Source of the DNA: Drosophila miranda
Lineage: Eukaryota > Arthropoda > Insecta > Diptera > Drosophilidae
Direction of reading: 5' to 3'
Assembly (NCBI RefSeq): GCF_003369915.1
Contig: NC_046674.1
Span: forward strand, 28,709,657 to 28,773,656
DNA: 64,000 bases
Under the pieces are notes generated by a model. The model saw nothing but the letters and a program-made list of their open reading frames with translations, made no database searches and was not told where the DNA came from. Of this stretch, positions 10,802-22,200 are shown one piece after another; within the stretch, counting starts at the first letter, position 1; every line of letters starts with the position of its first letter. A program made the translations under genes and the position numbers.

Positions 10802-11727
10802 ATGAATTTGGGCGATCCCATGTTGAGAGCCGTGCGCGTGCTCGGCCAGGGCACATTCGGCCGCGTCTTCCTGTGCCTGCAGCACGAGGGCAGTCGCCAG
10901 CAGCGTCAAGTATGCGTGAAGCGCATCATCGTGCGCAATCCAAAGACGGAGCTGAGTCTGATCAAGGAGGAGGTGAGCTTGGCGTTGTCCTCGAACTATG
11001 TGGAATAACTATGGTTCCATCTCCCACCCACCAGATCTACATCATCTCGCAGTTGCGTCATCCCAACATCGTCGAGTTTATTCGCTCCTTCAACCACTCT
11101 GGCACCGTCAACATCGTGATGGAATACGCGCCCAACGGGACCCTGCGGGACGTGATTCAGCACACGGCCAACCTGCCGCATGAGCGCCTGTTGCACTACT
11201 TCGGCGACATGGTGATTGGTCTGGAGTACCTGCACATACGTAACGTGATCCACCGTGATATCAAGCCGGAAAACATGCTCCTCGACGCTGGCGACCGGGT
11301 GAAGATCGCCGACTTTGGAATATCCAATGTCCATGCCCCCAGCAAGCAGCACCTAGCGGGCGTAGGCACCCCCTTGTACATGGCCCCGGAGGTGATGTCC
11401 GGTAATGGAAAGGTTGATTACAAGTCTGACATCTGGTCGTTGGGGCTGGTTCTCTACGAGCTGTGCGTAGGCCGCAGCCCCTTTGTCGCGCTCATCGATC
11501 CCGGAGCCACGCCCCAGCAGGTACATACCGTGGTGGTCACGTTGACGCGGCCCAAACTAGACTGCCAGCTCATACGGCGCCTCCACAACTCCACCTGGTC
11601 CCGTATTTGCGAACTGATGGTGGTCTACGAACAGGAGCGCCGCATCTGTGTGCCCGATATCTTCCGGCTGGATCCCTGCATCACTTCCTTCCTCTACAAG
11701 CAGTATTTCAATTACAACTACAACTAA
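10802..11727 (+). CDS. NEK-like serine/threonine protein kinase, compact
   Basis: Exon 1 is 10802-10972 and exon 2 is 11035-11727. The 62-base intron (GTGAGC...CACCAG) falls between codons, giving 287 residues. The start is MNLGDPML; an in-frame upstream ATG at 10712 would add 30 residues without kinase character. Kinase hallmarks are complete: glycine loop GQGTFG (about 15-20), Lys40 in VCVKR, a helix C Glu at about 57, HRDIKPEN (130-137), DFG (150-152) and APE (174-176). LRHPNIVEF and GTPLYMAPE resemble NIMA-related and related kinases. The protein is almost only a catalytic domain and has none of the long C-terminal coiled-coil of typical NEKs, so NEK-like is the safest name. The gene is convergent with ESF1, whose stop lies only 106 bases away. 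Confidence 0.85.
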
Positions 11728-11832
11728 TTTATGATCCCCCAGCGAAAAGAAGACCTTTTTTGTACGCGTATTATGTTTAGCATTTACTTTTCTAACTTAA
11801 TAATTTACATTAAGCAAATACACGGTAATCCC

Positions 11833-14184
11833 CTAGACCTTCGGCTGCTGCTGGAGTTTCCGCTTGAGGCTCTTCACCAGCGCAGACTGTTCCAGCTGCT
11901 GCTTGCTGCGCTTGGGAGCCAGCGACTCGTCGGGGGAGTCCCCTGTCTCAACTCCGTCCACCTGCCGCTCGCGACGCTTGAGCTTTTCACCAATGATCTG
12001 CTGCATGCCCTTGGTAGCCTTGTAGTGGGAGTGCGTAGGATCAATGTTGTACTCGTGCGACTTGTAGACGGCCTTGAAGCGCGTGTCGTTCAGGTCCACC
12101 CTGAAGTCGTCGTCAGGTTTGGCTGTCTCCGGCTGCTGCTTGGCTTTTTTGAGTTGCTTGCGACGCTTGCGCTTGGAGCCGCCCGAATTCTGCTCCTCTT
12201 CCTTGAGGATCTTTGTCAGACTAAAGTGATGCTTCTCCTCCAAGCCGTCGCCGTCGTCTAGCAGCAGGGCCAGCTCCTGCTGGTGCTGCTGCTCCGCCGC
12301 AGAATCCTCGACTTGATCCTGCTTCTTGTTTTTCTTTTTGGCCTGCTTTTTAGTCTTGGGCGGCTCGTAGTCGCCATTGGCAAACTCCTCGGCGAAGTAG
12401 GCATCATTCATGTCGATGCCATCGGGCACTGAGGAGTCGTCGCTGTCCTCGAGATCGCCACCCCGTGCCTCGCTCTGCTTCTTCCGCCGCAGCTCCTTGC
12501 GCAGCTTGTTCTTTTCACTACGCTTTTGAATAACCTTCTCGATGGGGGTCAGCTCGGATGGCTGGCCGGATGTGGCTATGCTCGTCTTCTCCTGCTCTTC
12601 CTTTGGCTCGATAGCCGGCTCAATGTTCCAGGACATTTCCATCTCGTATTTGTGCTCCTTTTCCTGCTTCTCTTTCTGCAGGATATCGGCCAGTAGGTTC
12701 TTGTAGCTAGCAATGCGCTCCTGCTTTGAAAGCTTCTTGGGAGGCTGAGGCTGCTTTTGCTCTGGCTGCTGCTGCGCCTTCTTCTCCTCCGCCTGGGGCT
12801 GTTCCTCATCCTCGTCTTCGTCCTCCTCGCTGCTGTAAGCCACAATCTGGCGAAGCTCCTTGTCAGTGAGCTTGTCTACCTGGCCGCTGGAGAGCTTGTC
12901 GCCCAGCTCGCGTCTGTCCAGCGCCGTTTCATCCCAGGTGAGGTCCACCTTGGCCTGCTGCAGGGCCGTCGTGGTGAACTGGCGGGGCTTGTAGCTGCTG
13001 GCATCCGGCAGCTCGAAGCACTCGTCTTTCGGCGTATCCTCCTCAAAGGAGGTGTCGTCGGGGATGAAGCGGAGATCGACGCGCGTGGCGGAGCTCTCGT
13101 ACTCAATGCCATCGCACTCTTTGTACACCTTGTCGGCGGTAGCGACGGAGTCGCACTCAGCCACAGCGTAGTAGTAGCGGAGTCGGTTCAGCTGATACTG
13201 GCGCAGCTTCTCCATATGGTAGTCGTCACCCTCCTCGGCGTCACTGTCTTGCTCCTTGACCAGCTCCTCGTCGGAGTCGTCCTCCTCCTCCTGCTCCCTC
13301 TCGTCCCGCTTCACCAGCTCCGCCGGGCCGTGAATCTCTTCTTCGGCCAGGCGTGCCTTGCCGAACTCTGAGGGGTAGATCTTAACGCTGAGAATGCTTC
13401 CACCGAGCGGTAGGAAGGAGCTCAGAAGCACCATCAGATCCTCGGCGCGTATGCGATCCCAGTCCATGTTGCAGATGGCCAGGCGTCGGGTAGACACCTC
13501 GGTGCTCTCGGCATCATTGTCCAGCTCGCCCCAGACATGGTCGATCTGCAGCTCGGGCCCCTCGGCACCTTCGTCATCGTCGGTGTCGTCGTCCGACGAG
13601 GAGTCCGTCATCAGGCGGCCTTCGCCTCGGGCATAATCAACATTTGGGTTGGTCAGGCGCTCGCGCAGGTTCTCCGGGACTTCGGAGCCGTCGCTGTCCA
13701 AGGAATCGTTTTTGAAAATATCCTCTTTAACGTCCACGCAAGCAATGGCCAGCTCTTCTGCCCGGCGTTCTTTCTGCTCCTCCTCTTCGACCTCTTTTTT
13801 AGCCACCACCTCCGCCTCTGCCTCAGCCTCCTTTTCACCATCATCGCTGTCGTTCTCATCCAGTTCGTAGAACTTGCGCAGATCTTCGGCATTGCTTGTG
13901 TTGACCGGTCGACCGTACTTGTCCACAGTATACTTCACCTTGAATTTTTCATCCGTGAACATGCCCTGGAAGCGCTTGTCGATCTTCACCTTGCGTTGCA
14001 CCTTGGGCACACCCTTGAAGCGGGGATCGGACAGCAAATGTTGGAAGCGCGCATCGCCCCAAATCCCAGTCTCTGCATCTCCCTGGGTAGACGTGGCGAT
14101 CTTGGCGGCATATCCTGATGTAGAAGGCCCTTCCTTGTCGGCTTTCTTTTGCCCCTTAGCTGACCTTTCCTTCTTTTTGACCAT
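11833..14184 (-). CDS. ESF1: ESF1 homologue, nucleolar pre-rRNA processing factor
   Basis: A single-exon gene of 783 residues. I chose the ATG at 14184 (MVKKKERSAKGQKK), which begins the basic N-terminus, over an in-frame ATG 25 codons upstream. Family signatures are ARFQHLLSDPRFKGVPK and DKRFQGMFTDEKF near the N-terminus, an RRM-like region (RRLAICNMDWDRIRAEDLM... SVKIYPSEFGKARL), long acidic and Lys-rich tracts, and the C-terminal NUC153 motif NDTRFKAVYKSHEYNIDPTH. ESF1 works in the nucleolus in 18S rRNA maturation with U3 snoRNP factors; that role comes from the yeast family. Upstream DNA towards the SLC12A8 gene carries CGATA and TATCGAT words typical of housekeeping promoters. Confidence 0.92.
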   Translation of the reverse strand: MVKKKERSAKGQKKADKEGPSTSGYAAKIATSTQGDAETGIWGDARFQHLLSDPRFKGVPKVQRKVKIDKRFQGMFTDEKFKVKYTVDKYGRPVNTSNAEDLRKFYELDENDSDDGEKEAEAEAEVVAKKEVEEEEQKERRAEELAIACVDVKEDIFKNDSLDSDGSEVPENLRERLTNPNVDYARGEGRLMTDSSSDDDTDDDEGAEGPELQIDHVWGELDNDAESTEVSTRRLAICNMDWDRIRAEDLMVLLSSFLPLGGSILSVKIYPSEFGKARLAEEEIHGPAELVKRDEREQEEEDDSDEELVKEQDSDAEEGDDYHMEKLRQYQLNRLRYYYAVAECDSVATADKVYKECDGIEYESSATRVDLRFIPDDTSFEEDTPKDECFELPDASSYKPRQFTTTALQQAKVDLTWDETALDRRELGDKLSSGQVDKLTDKELRQIVAYSSEEDEDEDEEQPQAEEKKAQQQPEQKQPQPPKKLSKQERIASYKNLLADILQKEKQEKEHKYEMEMSWNIEPAIEPKEEQEKTSIATSGQPSELTPIEKVIQKRSEKNKLRKELRRKKQSEARGGDLEDSDDSSVPDGIDMNDAYFAEEFANGDYEPPKTKKQAKKKNKKQDQVEDSAAEQQHQQELALLLDDGDGLEEKHHFSLTKILKEEEQNSGGSKRKRRKQLKKAKQQPETAKPDDDFRVDLNDTRFKAVYKSHEYNIDPTHSHYKATKGMQQIIGEKLKRRERQVDGVETGDSPDESLAPKRSKQQLEQSALVKSLKRKLQQQPKV

Positions 14185-14958
14185 TTTCCGCACAGCTTGA
14201 GAATAAAAACTGAACGCCAAATGTAAACACGTGCAGAGACCGCATTGTGGAGTTGCCACCCAGTCGGAGCTCGAACAGATGTTAAATTAAAACAACAGAT
14301 TTAGTCGATATTCGATAGCCTGCCATCACCAAGAAGGACTAGAAGATGGAAATATATAAAAAATAAAACCCATGGGTATAGGAATTTGTAGAATCACATT
14401 TGTTGTCTCCCAATTTTCATTCATTTGAATTGGCGCGCCGGCCATCATCTGGTAGCTCAGGAATAATCGGGTCGCCCATTTAACGGTATGGCAGCACGTA
14501 CGGATAGCTATCGATGACGACTTGCGTATAGTTTACATATGAAAGTGTGTTTTTATTTAACTTTTTGCGCATTTACCACCGACATTCGTTACATCCCGCC
14601 TCCAATGATGAGGTCCGCTGTTTCGCGTGCCAACTGCGAGTAAGCGAAAAGGGGGCCAGACCACAGACTTGGAGCGCAGTTTCTGCTAAATCACATGCCC
14701 AAAATTTCATTCGCTTGCCTGCGTGGATGTGTTTTGGTATCCATCATCATCATTGCGACGTCGCAGCCAGAGCCAGTCAAGAAGCCAATAAATAGCAATC
14801 AGTTAATTGCCGCGATTAGGCCAAAATAGTCGATAGATAGTCCCATCACAGAGGCCAGGAATAAGTCGGCTCCAACAACAACAAGCGCCTAAAAAACCCA
14901 CAGCTCTCTCTCTCTCCCGCACACACATACACAACACGCACGCAGACCGGAGCGAAGT
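14185..14958. promoter_or_regulatory. Divergent promoter region ESF1 / SLC12A8-like
   Basis: The 774 bases between the two divergent start codons hold two CGATA words at 14306-14310 and 14313-14317, the binding word of BEAF-32/DREF. TATCGAT occurs at 14509-14515, and CAACAAC-rich 5' UTR-like sequence lies just before the transporter ATG. The ESF1 transcript probably starts near 14210-14300 and the transporter transcript between 14520 and 14900. These starts are inferred. Confidence 0.4.
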
Positions 14959-17499
14959 ATGAGTAATACGGCGGAAAGTAACGGGAACCGGCGCACTGTC
15001 GACTGGCAGCGCTTCGGTCTTGGAGGCGATGATGACGGTGAGGTGGCCGTGGCCAGCTTTCGCCAGCGGACCAACAACAACACGGGTGGATTCGTGGACC
15101 TGGGCAACGAGTACACATACGCGGCCGGTGGCCACCATGCCTCCGGGGCGAACGAGATATTCGCCGGGGAGCAGGGCGATAAGCCATGGTGAGTAATGGA
15201 TAGCCCCGGCTTCTGTTGCCGCCCCAGGACTACAGCACATCCTTCGTTTCATCCAACACTCAACAGGTGGCGCTCGAACTTCTTTATATCGCAGCCGGTC
15301 CTGTTCGGTACCTGGGATGGGGTCTTCACCTCCTGTCTGATTAACGTCTTTGGTGTGATCGTGTTCCTGCGTTCGGGCTGGATCGTGGCCCAGGCGGGCA
15401 TCATCAATGCCGTGGCCATCATCGTCTGCACTGTCCTCATAGCCCTGGTGAGCGTCCTCTCGGCCATCGGCATCTGCGAACGGTGTCGCGTGGAAAGCGG
15501 CGGCGTTTACTTTTTGATTGCGCACACCTTGGGCTCCCGGTTCGGTGGCGCCCTGGGTTTGCTCTACTGCTTCGGCCAGGCCGTGGGCTGTGCCCTGAAT
15601 GTGATGGGATTCGGCGAGTCGATGGCCGGACTGGTCGGATTGGAAGGCAACAAGTGGGCCATTCGTGGCTTTGCCACCGCTGCTGTTCTGCTCCTGGGCT
15701 GCATCAATGTGGCCGGCGTAAAGTGGGTTATCAAGCTGCAGTTCATTCTGCTGATGATCCTGCTTATCTCGGCGCTGGACTTTATGGTGGGCAGCTTTGT
15801 AGGAGTAGATCCAGGTAAGATCATGTCTATTTCTGGGTCTGTCCCTTGCTCATTTTGATTCTCATCGCAGAGAATGGCTTCGATGGCTGGGTGAGCGGCA
15901 ACTTTGCAGAAAATCTCTGGCCAAGCTACGAGGACGGATATTCGTGGTTCCGCGTTTTTGGGGTCTTCTTTCCCACTGTCACCGGCGTTCTGTCTGGCAT
16001 CAATATGAGCGGCGACCTGCGCGCTCCCTCGACAGACATACCCAATGGAACCCTCGCTGCCTTTGGCACTTCGTAAGGCTTCCCCAAAAAGGGTACCCTT
16101 GTTACCAAATAGTGACTCTTTTTCTCCCTCTCTTTGGCAGGACATTTTTGTACTTGGTGTTTGTTCTGTTCCTGGGGGCCACCTGTCAACGGGCCATACT
16201 CTACAAAGACTTCATGATCTCCGTCAAAGTGTCGGCCGTGCATTTCCTGCTCCTAGCCGGCATCTACGTCTCCAGCATGTCTTCCTGTTTAGGCGCCATG
16301 TATGGGACTCCGCGCGTTCTCCAGAGCATAGCCAAAGAAAGCGTCATTCCAGGCATCGATGTGCTGGGCAAAGGTGTAAGTAATCTTTATTTATTTAGAT
16401 ATGGGATTCAATATCGCATCGCTCCCTTTGCAGCGCGGACCCAACAAAGTCCCTCTATATGCAATGGCCATTGTGGCACTCGTGACGGTCACCTTCATTA
16501 TTGTGGGCGATATTAATTTCCTGGCCCCCATCGTGACCATGCCCTTCCTGCTGACCTACGCCTGCATCAACTACGCCTACTTTGCCTTGGCCCAGACCTT
16601 TGACATACAAGAGCAGCGCGAGGAGCGATTCCGCATTCAGGCCTCAAGCCCCAGCTACGAGACACGTCGCTACGGCAGCGTCTCCGATGGAGGCAACGAC
16701 CTGGACCTGCTCTTCCCCGATCGAGTGCGCCACAAGAATTTGCAGAGTCCTCAGAACTCTCCCATGCACCAGGCGGCGCCAATGGAGTTCGACTTGGAGG
16801 GGCCCAGCACCTCCTCGACAGCGCCGGCTCCCAGCCAAGCGGAAGCCCGGGCCTCAACGACGACGATAGCCGCAGAAACGGGTACAGAAGATGCCACAGC
16901 CTTATCAGTGGAGCAGACGGCCACACAGGGCGGTAGCGAGGATGAGAATGAACCGATTGCTCCCATCCGTCCACCCATTCATTCCAAGACGAAAAACTGG
17001 TACTCTGGCTACTGCAATCGCTGGTTCTCGCTGGGAGGGGTAAGCTGGTGATTCTGCCTCATTGGCATCTTTTTATTACCTGTTGCTTTCGCTAGGCCTT
17101 TGTCAAGTTGCTGGTGATGCTGCTAGTCAACTGGTACTACGCTTTGACCTGCTTTCTGGTGGTCTTTGTTGTTTGGTTCTATGTGGGCACAGCCAACCCA
17201 GCCGTTAAACCAGGCCTCACAGCCGAATTCAACTTTTTCGCCTGGCTCAAGAGCGTCATATTTAGGTGTTTTGGGTAAGTAGGGCTTGCAGTTCGAAGAA
17301 GAGGATCTAACCATAGCCATCTCTCTTTGTTTCATGCAGTAAGCGCATACATGAGTATGAACAGATTGTGGTGACGCCCTCATGTCCGGGCGTAGATCTA
17401 TCGCCGACGCAGCTGAACGAGCAGAACGAGGACTTCAGGCCGCGTCCCAACTACCACCACTCGTCCGTCATCGAGGGTCGCCTGATCGACGACATCTAG
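14959..17499 (+). CDS. SLC12A8: SLC12A8-type cation-chloride cotransporter family protein
   Basis: Seven exons join in frame: 14959-15188, 15267-15814, 15871-16072, 16141-16375, 16434-17039, 17096-17274 and 17340-17499, giving 719 residues, close to the usual SLC12A8 length. The family signature at the exon 1/2 join reads PWWRSNFFISQPVLFGTWDG. About ten hydrophobic segments follow up to ...FLLTYACINYAYFAL. A polar cytoplasmic loop, rich in Ser, Thr and Glu, spans most of exon 5. Two further membrane segments sit in exon 6 and a short tail in exon 7. SLC12A8 is the outlying SLC12 member: amino-acid/polyamine and NMN transport have been proposed for mammals, so the substrate here is open. In D. 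melanogaster I believe this is CG12773 (from memory). Confidence 0.9.
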
Positions 17500-18720
17500 A
17501 TGGAAGTGGAAGTGGCCGACATGGGAGTGGCTGTGCAGCTGTGGCAAGCAATATTTGAGTGCATTTCTGCCAAGCTAGAGCTAGAGCTAAACTAATCGAA
17601 ACTAAGCTAAACTGAAAAACAAAAAACTCAACTAAACTATATACTTACATAACTATGCGATATGTATGTTTGTATTTCAATGTATGGATGTGTACGTGTT
17701 CGTGTGTAAAAGCTAGGAGCTAAGGATATATGTATGTATTAATGTTTAGTCCAGGCACAGGCATTTTCAACCCGATTCCCCTTTGTCCTCCCACAAGCAG
17801 CATACTGGCACCCGCACACACATACCACACACACGCACAGCGCCCAAAATGAGAACAGCTCAGAGCAGTCCTTTTTTTAAATTAATAATAATTAAATTAT
17901 CTTAAGTTTTGGCACGCTTTTAATGTGTTCCTTGTTCGCGTAGTTATTTCTAGATAGAGAGAAAAAAAAAACAGCTAGAGCGTGTAAAATTGTTGCTAAA
18001 TGGATATGTTTCCAATGTTACCGCACACCGACAGCATTTTGAAGGAAACATATGTGATACTGAGATAATAAGTAAAACCAAAAAACAAACAAAACACGAG
18101 AAAAACAAAATCAAATTTCAGGATCGACGACTTTGCATTTGAAAGAAAGAAGCGAAGAAGCACAACCCACAAACACACAACCCAACACAAAACACAAAAA
18201 AATACAGATTAAATGAAGGATTCAAAACACACAAAATTTACTTATATGTAGATCCTTAGGCTCATAAGTCTCACTCCAACTGTATTCGCAACCCAATGAA
18301 CAATAACAATGTAAAAGTAAATCTAAGATCCAGATCTAATATAAACCATACATAACATGCTGTTCTATGGACTCACTCCAACGTAATCAGATCCCCAGCA
18401 GATATAATCAATAACCGCAATCTATATACACACCGTATTTATGTATATACCAACACACACATATATGTATACACCACATGTTGTTTAAATGTAACAAAAC
18501 AATCCCCAATTAATAGGGAGAGGAGAGGATAGGAGAGTGCAAGACGACCCTTTACACATATTTCGAAAATATAGCCCGGGTGTCTCATTTTTGTACGTGA
18601 ATATACATATATAGCATAATTGAACATGGTTATACGAAGGAACTGGGCATCCCAGTGGTGAATGTGGATATTCCCCAATGTATTAACGATAATAACTCAA
18701 TAAATGTGTATTTGAAAAAT
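17500..18720 (+). other. Long 3' UTR of the SLC12A8-like gene
   Basis: About 1.2 kb of AT-rich sequence with TATATGTATG repeats and CACACA patches follows the stop codon. The first clean poly(A) signal is AATAAA at 18699-18704, so the transcript probably runs to about 18,720. No coding frame is supported. Confidence 0.5.
18699..18704 (+). terminator. Poly(A) signal AATAAA, SLC12A8-like gene
   Basis: AATAAA lies in CTCAATAAATGTG and is followed by a T-rich stretch. It is the first canonical signal downstream of the stop on this strand. Confidence 0.5.
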
Positions 18721-18724
18721 TCAA

Positions 18725-19248
18725 GCGAGATTTTAAATATTCGCGCCAGCACATCGGCAATCGAAGTAATCGATAACCTTAAAGTTTTATGTTAAGAAAG
18801 TCTTCTTGAATGAAAGTAGCTAAAAAGCACTGATTGGAGAATAATATGCTACATATAGACATATATATAGTCAATTATTGTGGAATTTCATTTAAAAAAT
18901 GTAACACTTAAATCATCAGGGATGGATACTCTGCCATCAGCCTCGATATGTGTCTGCTCATTTAAATGAATGTTTTTATTAGAGCCTTCATATTTAAATT
19001 CAAGCTTAATTATCTAGATTTGAGTGCAGAATAGAGCTAATATTAATCAGACAAATTTCGCATTAAATCAGAAATTGATATCACTGCAGCCCTGGTGCAG
19101 GCAGCCGAACAGCTGGGCATTTGCCTTAACCTCACAAACGCAAGTGCAACCAAATATTCGAGGGATTATTTGTTCAAGTTAAACGCCGGACTTGCAGGAC
19201 GCATGAAGTAGTGCTAGGATTTTCACCAGTCAGCCACACATACCCGCC
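18725..19248. other. Intergenic / MTPAP promoter region
   Basis: AT-rich DNA with one CGATAA word near 18770. A more GC-rich stretch from about 19085 probably holds the MTPAP promoter and short 5' UTR. No TATA or motif 1 element is evident. Confidence 0.35.
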
Positions 19249-22200
19249 ATGAACAATCTGATGCGCCGAGCCCAAAACGTGCAGCTCTGGCGAAAATATT
19301 GCGTAAAACAATACACCACAGAAGCCGCATCGGCTGCCCTGTCCAGAGGTAGGGCCACCAGCAGCTTGTTTCTATCGTAATTATCCTCTCGTCTCTCCCC
19401 GCCAGGCAAGCCCAACTATGACGAGTTCATTGCTGGCCGTCAGGTCCAGGCTCAGCGCAGCATCGTGGTCCAGGTCAGCTCGGAGAAGTCCTACTCGGAA
19501 TTGTATAACTACTGCAGTCGGTTCGGCTCCATTGTGGGGGCGCATCACTACTGTGTGCGGCATGACGACGATCTCCACTACATCCTGCTGGAATACTCGA
19601 CGGCCCATGAGGCAGCGGCTGCCATTGACTCGGGTGCCACCAATGGGGACCTGAGCGGTGTGCCCGTACGCTCGCCTTTCCTCTGGTTCAAGGCGGCACC
19701 CGGCAAGCGTGGCCCCAAACTCGCCCCCAACAACAACAACAACATTCACCACCCGCCGCCCAGCGGTCTGCAATCAGTGGACGGCACCAGGCAGCTCGAC
19801 CAGGAAGCTTTGCTCAGTCAGCTGCGCGGCGCGGAGAGCATCGAGCAACAGGTGCAACTACTGCATAGGCACACCCAGCTGAACGACCTCGGCGTACGCA
19901 TGCGCTTTCTGGCCGCCCTACAGGTGCAGCAGGCTATCTCCGGGATGTTCCCCGCAGCCCAGGCCCATCCGTTTGGCTCCTCAGTAAACGGCTTCGGCAA
20001 GATGGGCTGCGACCTGGACCTTATCCTACGCTTCGATGGGGAGACTGGCGGTAGAAAACAGTCGAATGGCGAGCCCCCCTCGCGCCTCATCTACCACACC
20101 AAGGAGAACCTGAGCAACGGACGATCGCAGACGCAGCGACACATGGAATGCTTTGGCGACATGCTGCACCTCTTTCTGCCCGGGGTCTGTCACGTGCGGC
20201 GCATCCTGCAGGCACGGGTGCCCATCATCAAGTACCATCATGAGCATCTAAACCTGGAGGTGGACCTCTCCATGAGCAACCTGTGAGTATTTGGGGTTGC
20301 GTCGCCGAGTCGCATTTAAATCTTTATTTGTAAGCTTATTGTTCGAATTGGATGTGGGTGGGGTTAACCTAGGATCTATCTAGTGGGGAAGGGATGTAAT
20401 GTAGTACTAACTATCCGCAGGGTCTCTTGCCGTTTGTGTGTAATCTGTACTTCTAACTTAAGTATGTGCGTGTCTAGGGTCAGCGGCGATAGTTGCTGGC
20501 TTGCTCCTCCTCTTTCTTGACGGCCTGCACTAGGACGAAGCTCATCGTACCACAAATGACATTGAGCATGGCCAGGGTCATGGCCAGGGCCACAATCCAA
20601 CCAGTTTTGCCCTCAAAGAACCAGGTCAACTCATCCACACAGCCATTGAAGAAGGCATTGCCGCTGACCGTGTCCCGGCAGGAACTGGGCAGCGGCTGGT
20701 GCAGATCCAGATAGTCCCAGGGTCCAGTGGCGCCGCAGCAGCCGATATTCTCCTGGATCATGGTCAGCACGTAGTTGGAGTAGGTGTATTCCGAGGTGGA
20801 CACAAAGCGACGCAGCGACACATTCAACAGCGGCTGCAGGCTCGAGCTAATCGTGCTGTACTGCATCGTGACAGCCGAACCAGCCACAAGCGCCACAAAG
20901 CCAAACAACTGCGTGCCAATGAACACGAACAGGGCCAGGGTGTTCTCCATGAGGGCGCTCAGGCAGCCCAGGAAGCTCACCGCCATCATGATGATGCTGA
21001 CGCCGATCAGCACGTACACACCGATGTAGAAAGACTGCGCCTCCAGGATGCGCAGCCAATCATTGAAGCCCGGCTCGGCCCGCAGCCAAACGGTCAGGGC
21101 AAACAAGGCCGTGGCTATCATCCATGCCACAATGTTGAAGCAGAATAGCGTGTATTTGACGCAACCGATCTGCTTCTCCAGCTGTTCGTCAGAGGCTCCA
21201 TAACCAATACCCATAATGTGGCAGGCTGTAAAGAAATACGGGAAAGAAACAGTTAAGAGATGATTGAACAAGAGGTCCCATGTATTCCCTGGGAATCAAG
21301 TGATCCTCAAGTGATTAATCTACCCTTTCCTTTTGATTTGGTTCTCTCTTGAGTCACATACCAAAAGCTCCCGCCCTGCCCTAGCAGCATTTTTTTGTAT
21401 TAATCACGATGTTGGTTGGTTTATGGCTCGGCGCTCTCTCTGTTGGCCGCCTTATCGGAATTGTGTTTAGCAAATAGCGTTATCAGGAGCCGCCCCGCAC
21501 GCACTAGATGATTAATACCAGTTCCAATTGCAACACTCCCAAACCAAAAGCAGGAATGACAGAACTGAACCCATGGAATGGTCATGTAAGCCATGTAGAA
21601 ACTGTGCAAAGACAGATCGTTCCTTCAAGGAAATGTGTCTGTAATCCTTTCTTGGGGAAACGTCTCTTCAGAGCATACATTTTAAGATAGTTTTTGGTCG
21701 GAAGGAAACCTCAGGGATCTCGTTTTTCCAGCCATAACTTTCACCATATTTTAGCCATGCAAAGACTTAATCGCGCAGATCCTTTTGGATATCCATTGCA
21801 CACTTCTCCCAGAATCGTTTGGGATTCACACTTCTCCCAGAAACTCTTGGGATTAATTCTTATTGTATTTTTCACCTTGTTTTGGTAGATTTTCTTTTGG
21901 TCACCAGCAAAAAAAAAAATAAACTTGCGTGGCAGCAAAAGGAAGTGCTCCGTTGGGTTCGTTCGTTGAAATCGTTTTGACCAGGCCACAGAACCAGAGC
22001 CAGAGTCAGAGATACGTTGGTGACAACATACCATGGCAGCCCAGGCCTAGGCTGGGAGAGACCTAAGATAAGATACCCCGAGGCAGAACGGGCAAAAGCT
22101 TTGGCCCCAGCCTCGATAAGATTAGATAGCGACAGGTGGCTATTGCCAAATGCCACTGCCACACAAGGCGCTCGCTCTGCGTCTCTCTTTGGGGCAGCAG

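Noticed and set aside
12757..13371. Long antisense reading frame opposite ESF1
   Set aside because: It is the reverse-frame shadow of the acidic, GC-biased ESF1 coding sequence; its Leu/Val-rich translation follows from codon bias, and ESF1 has clear family motifs.
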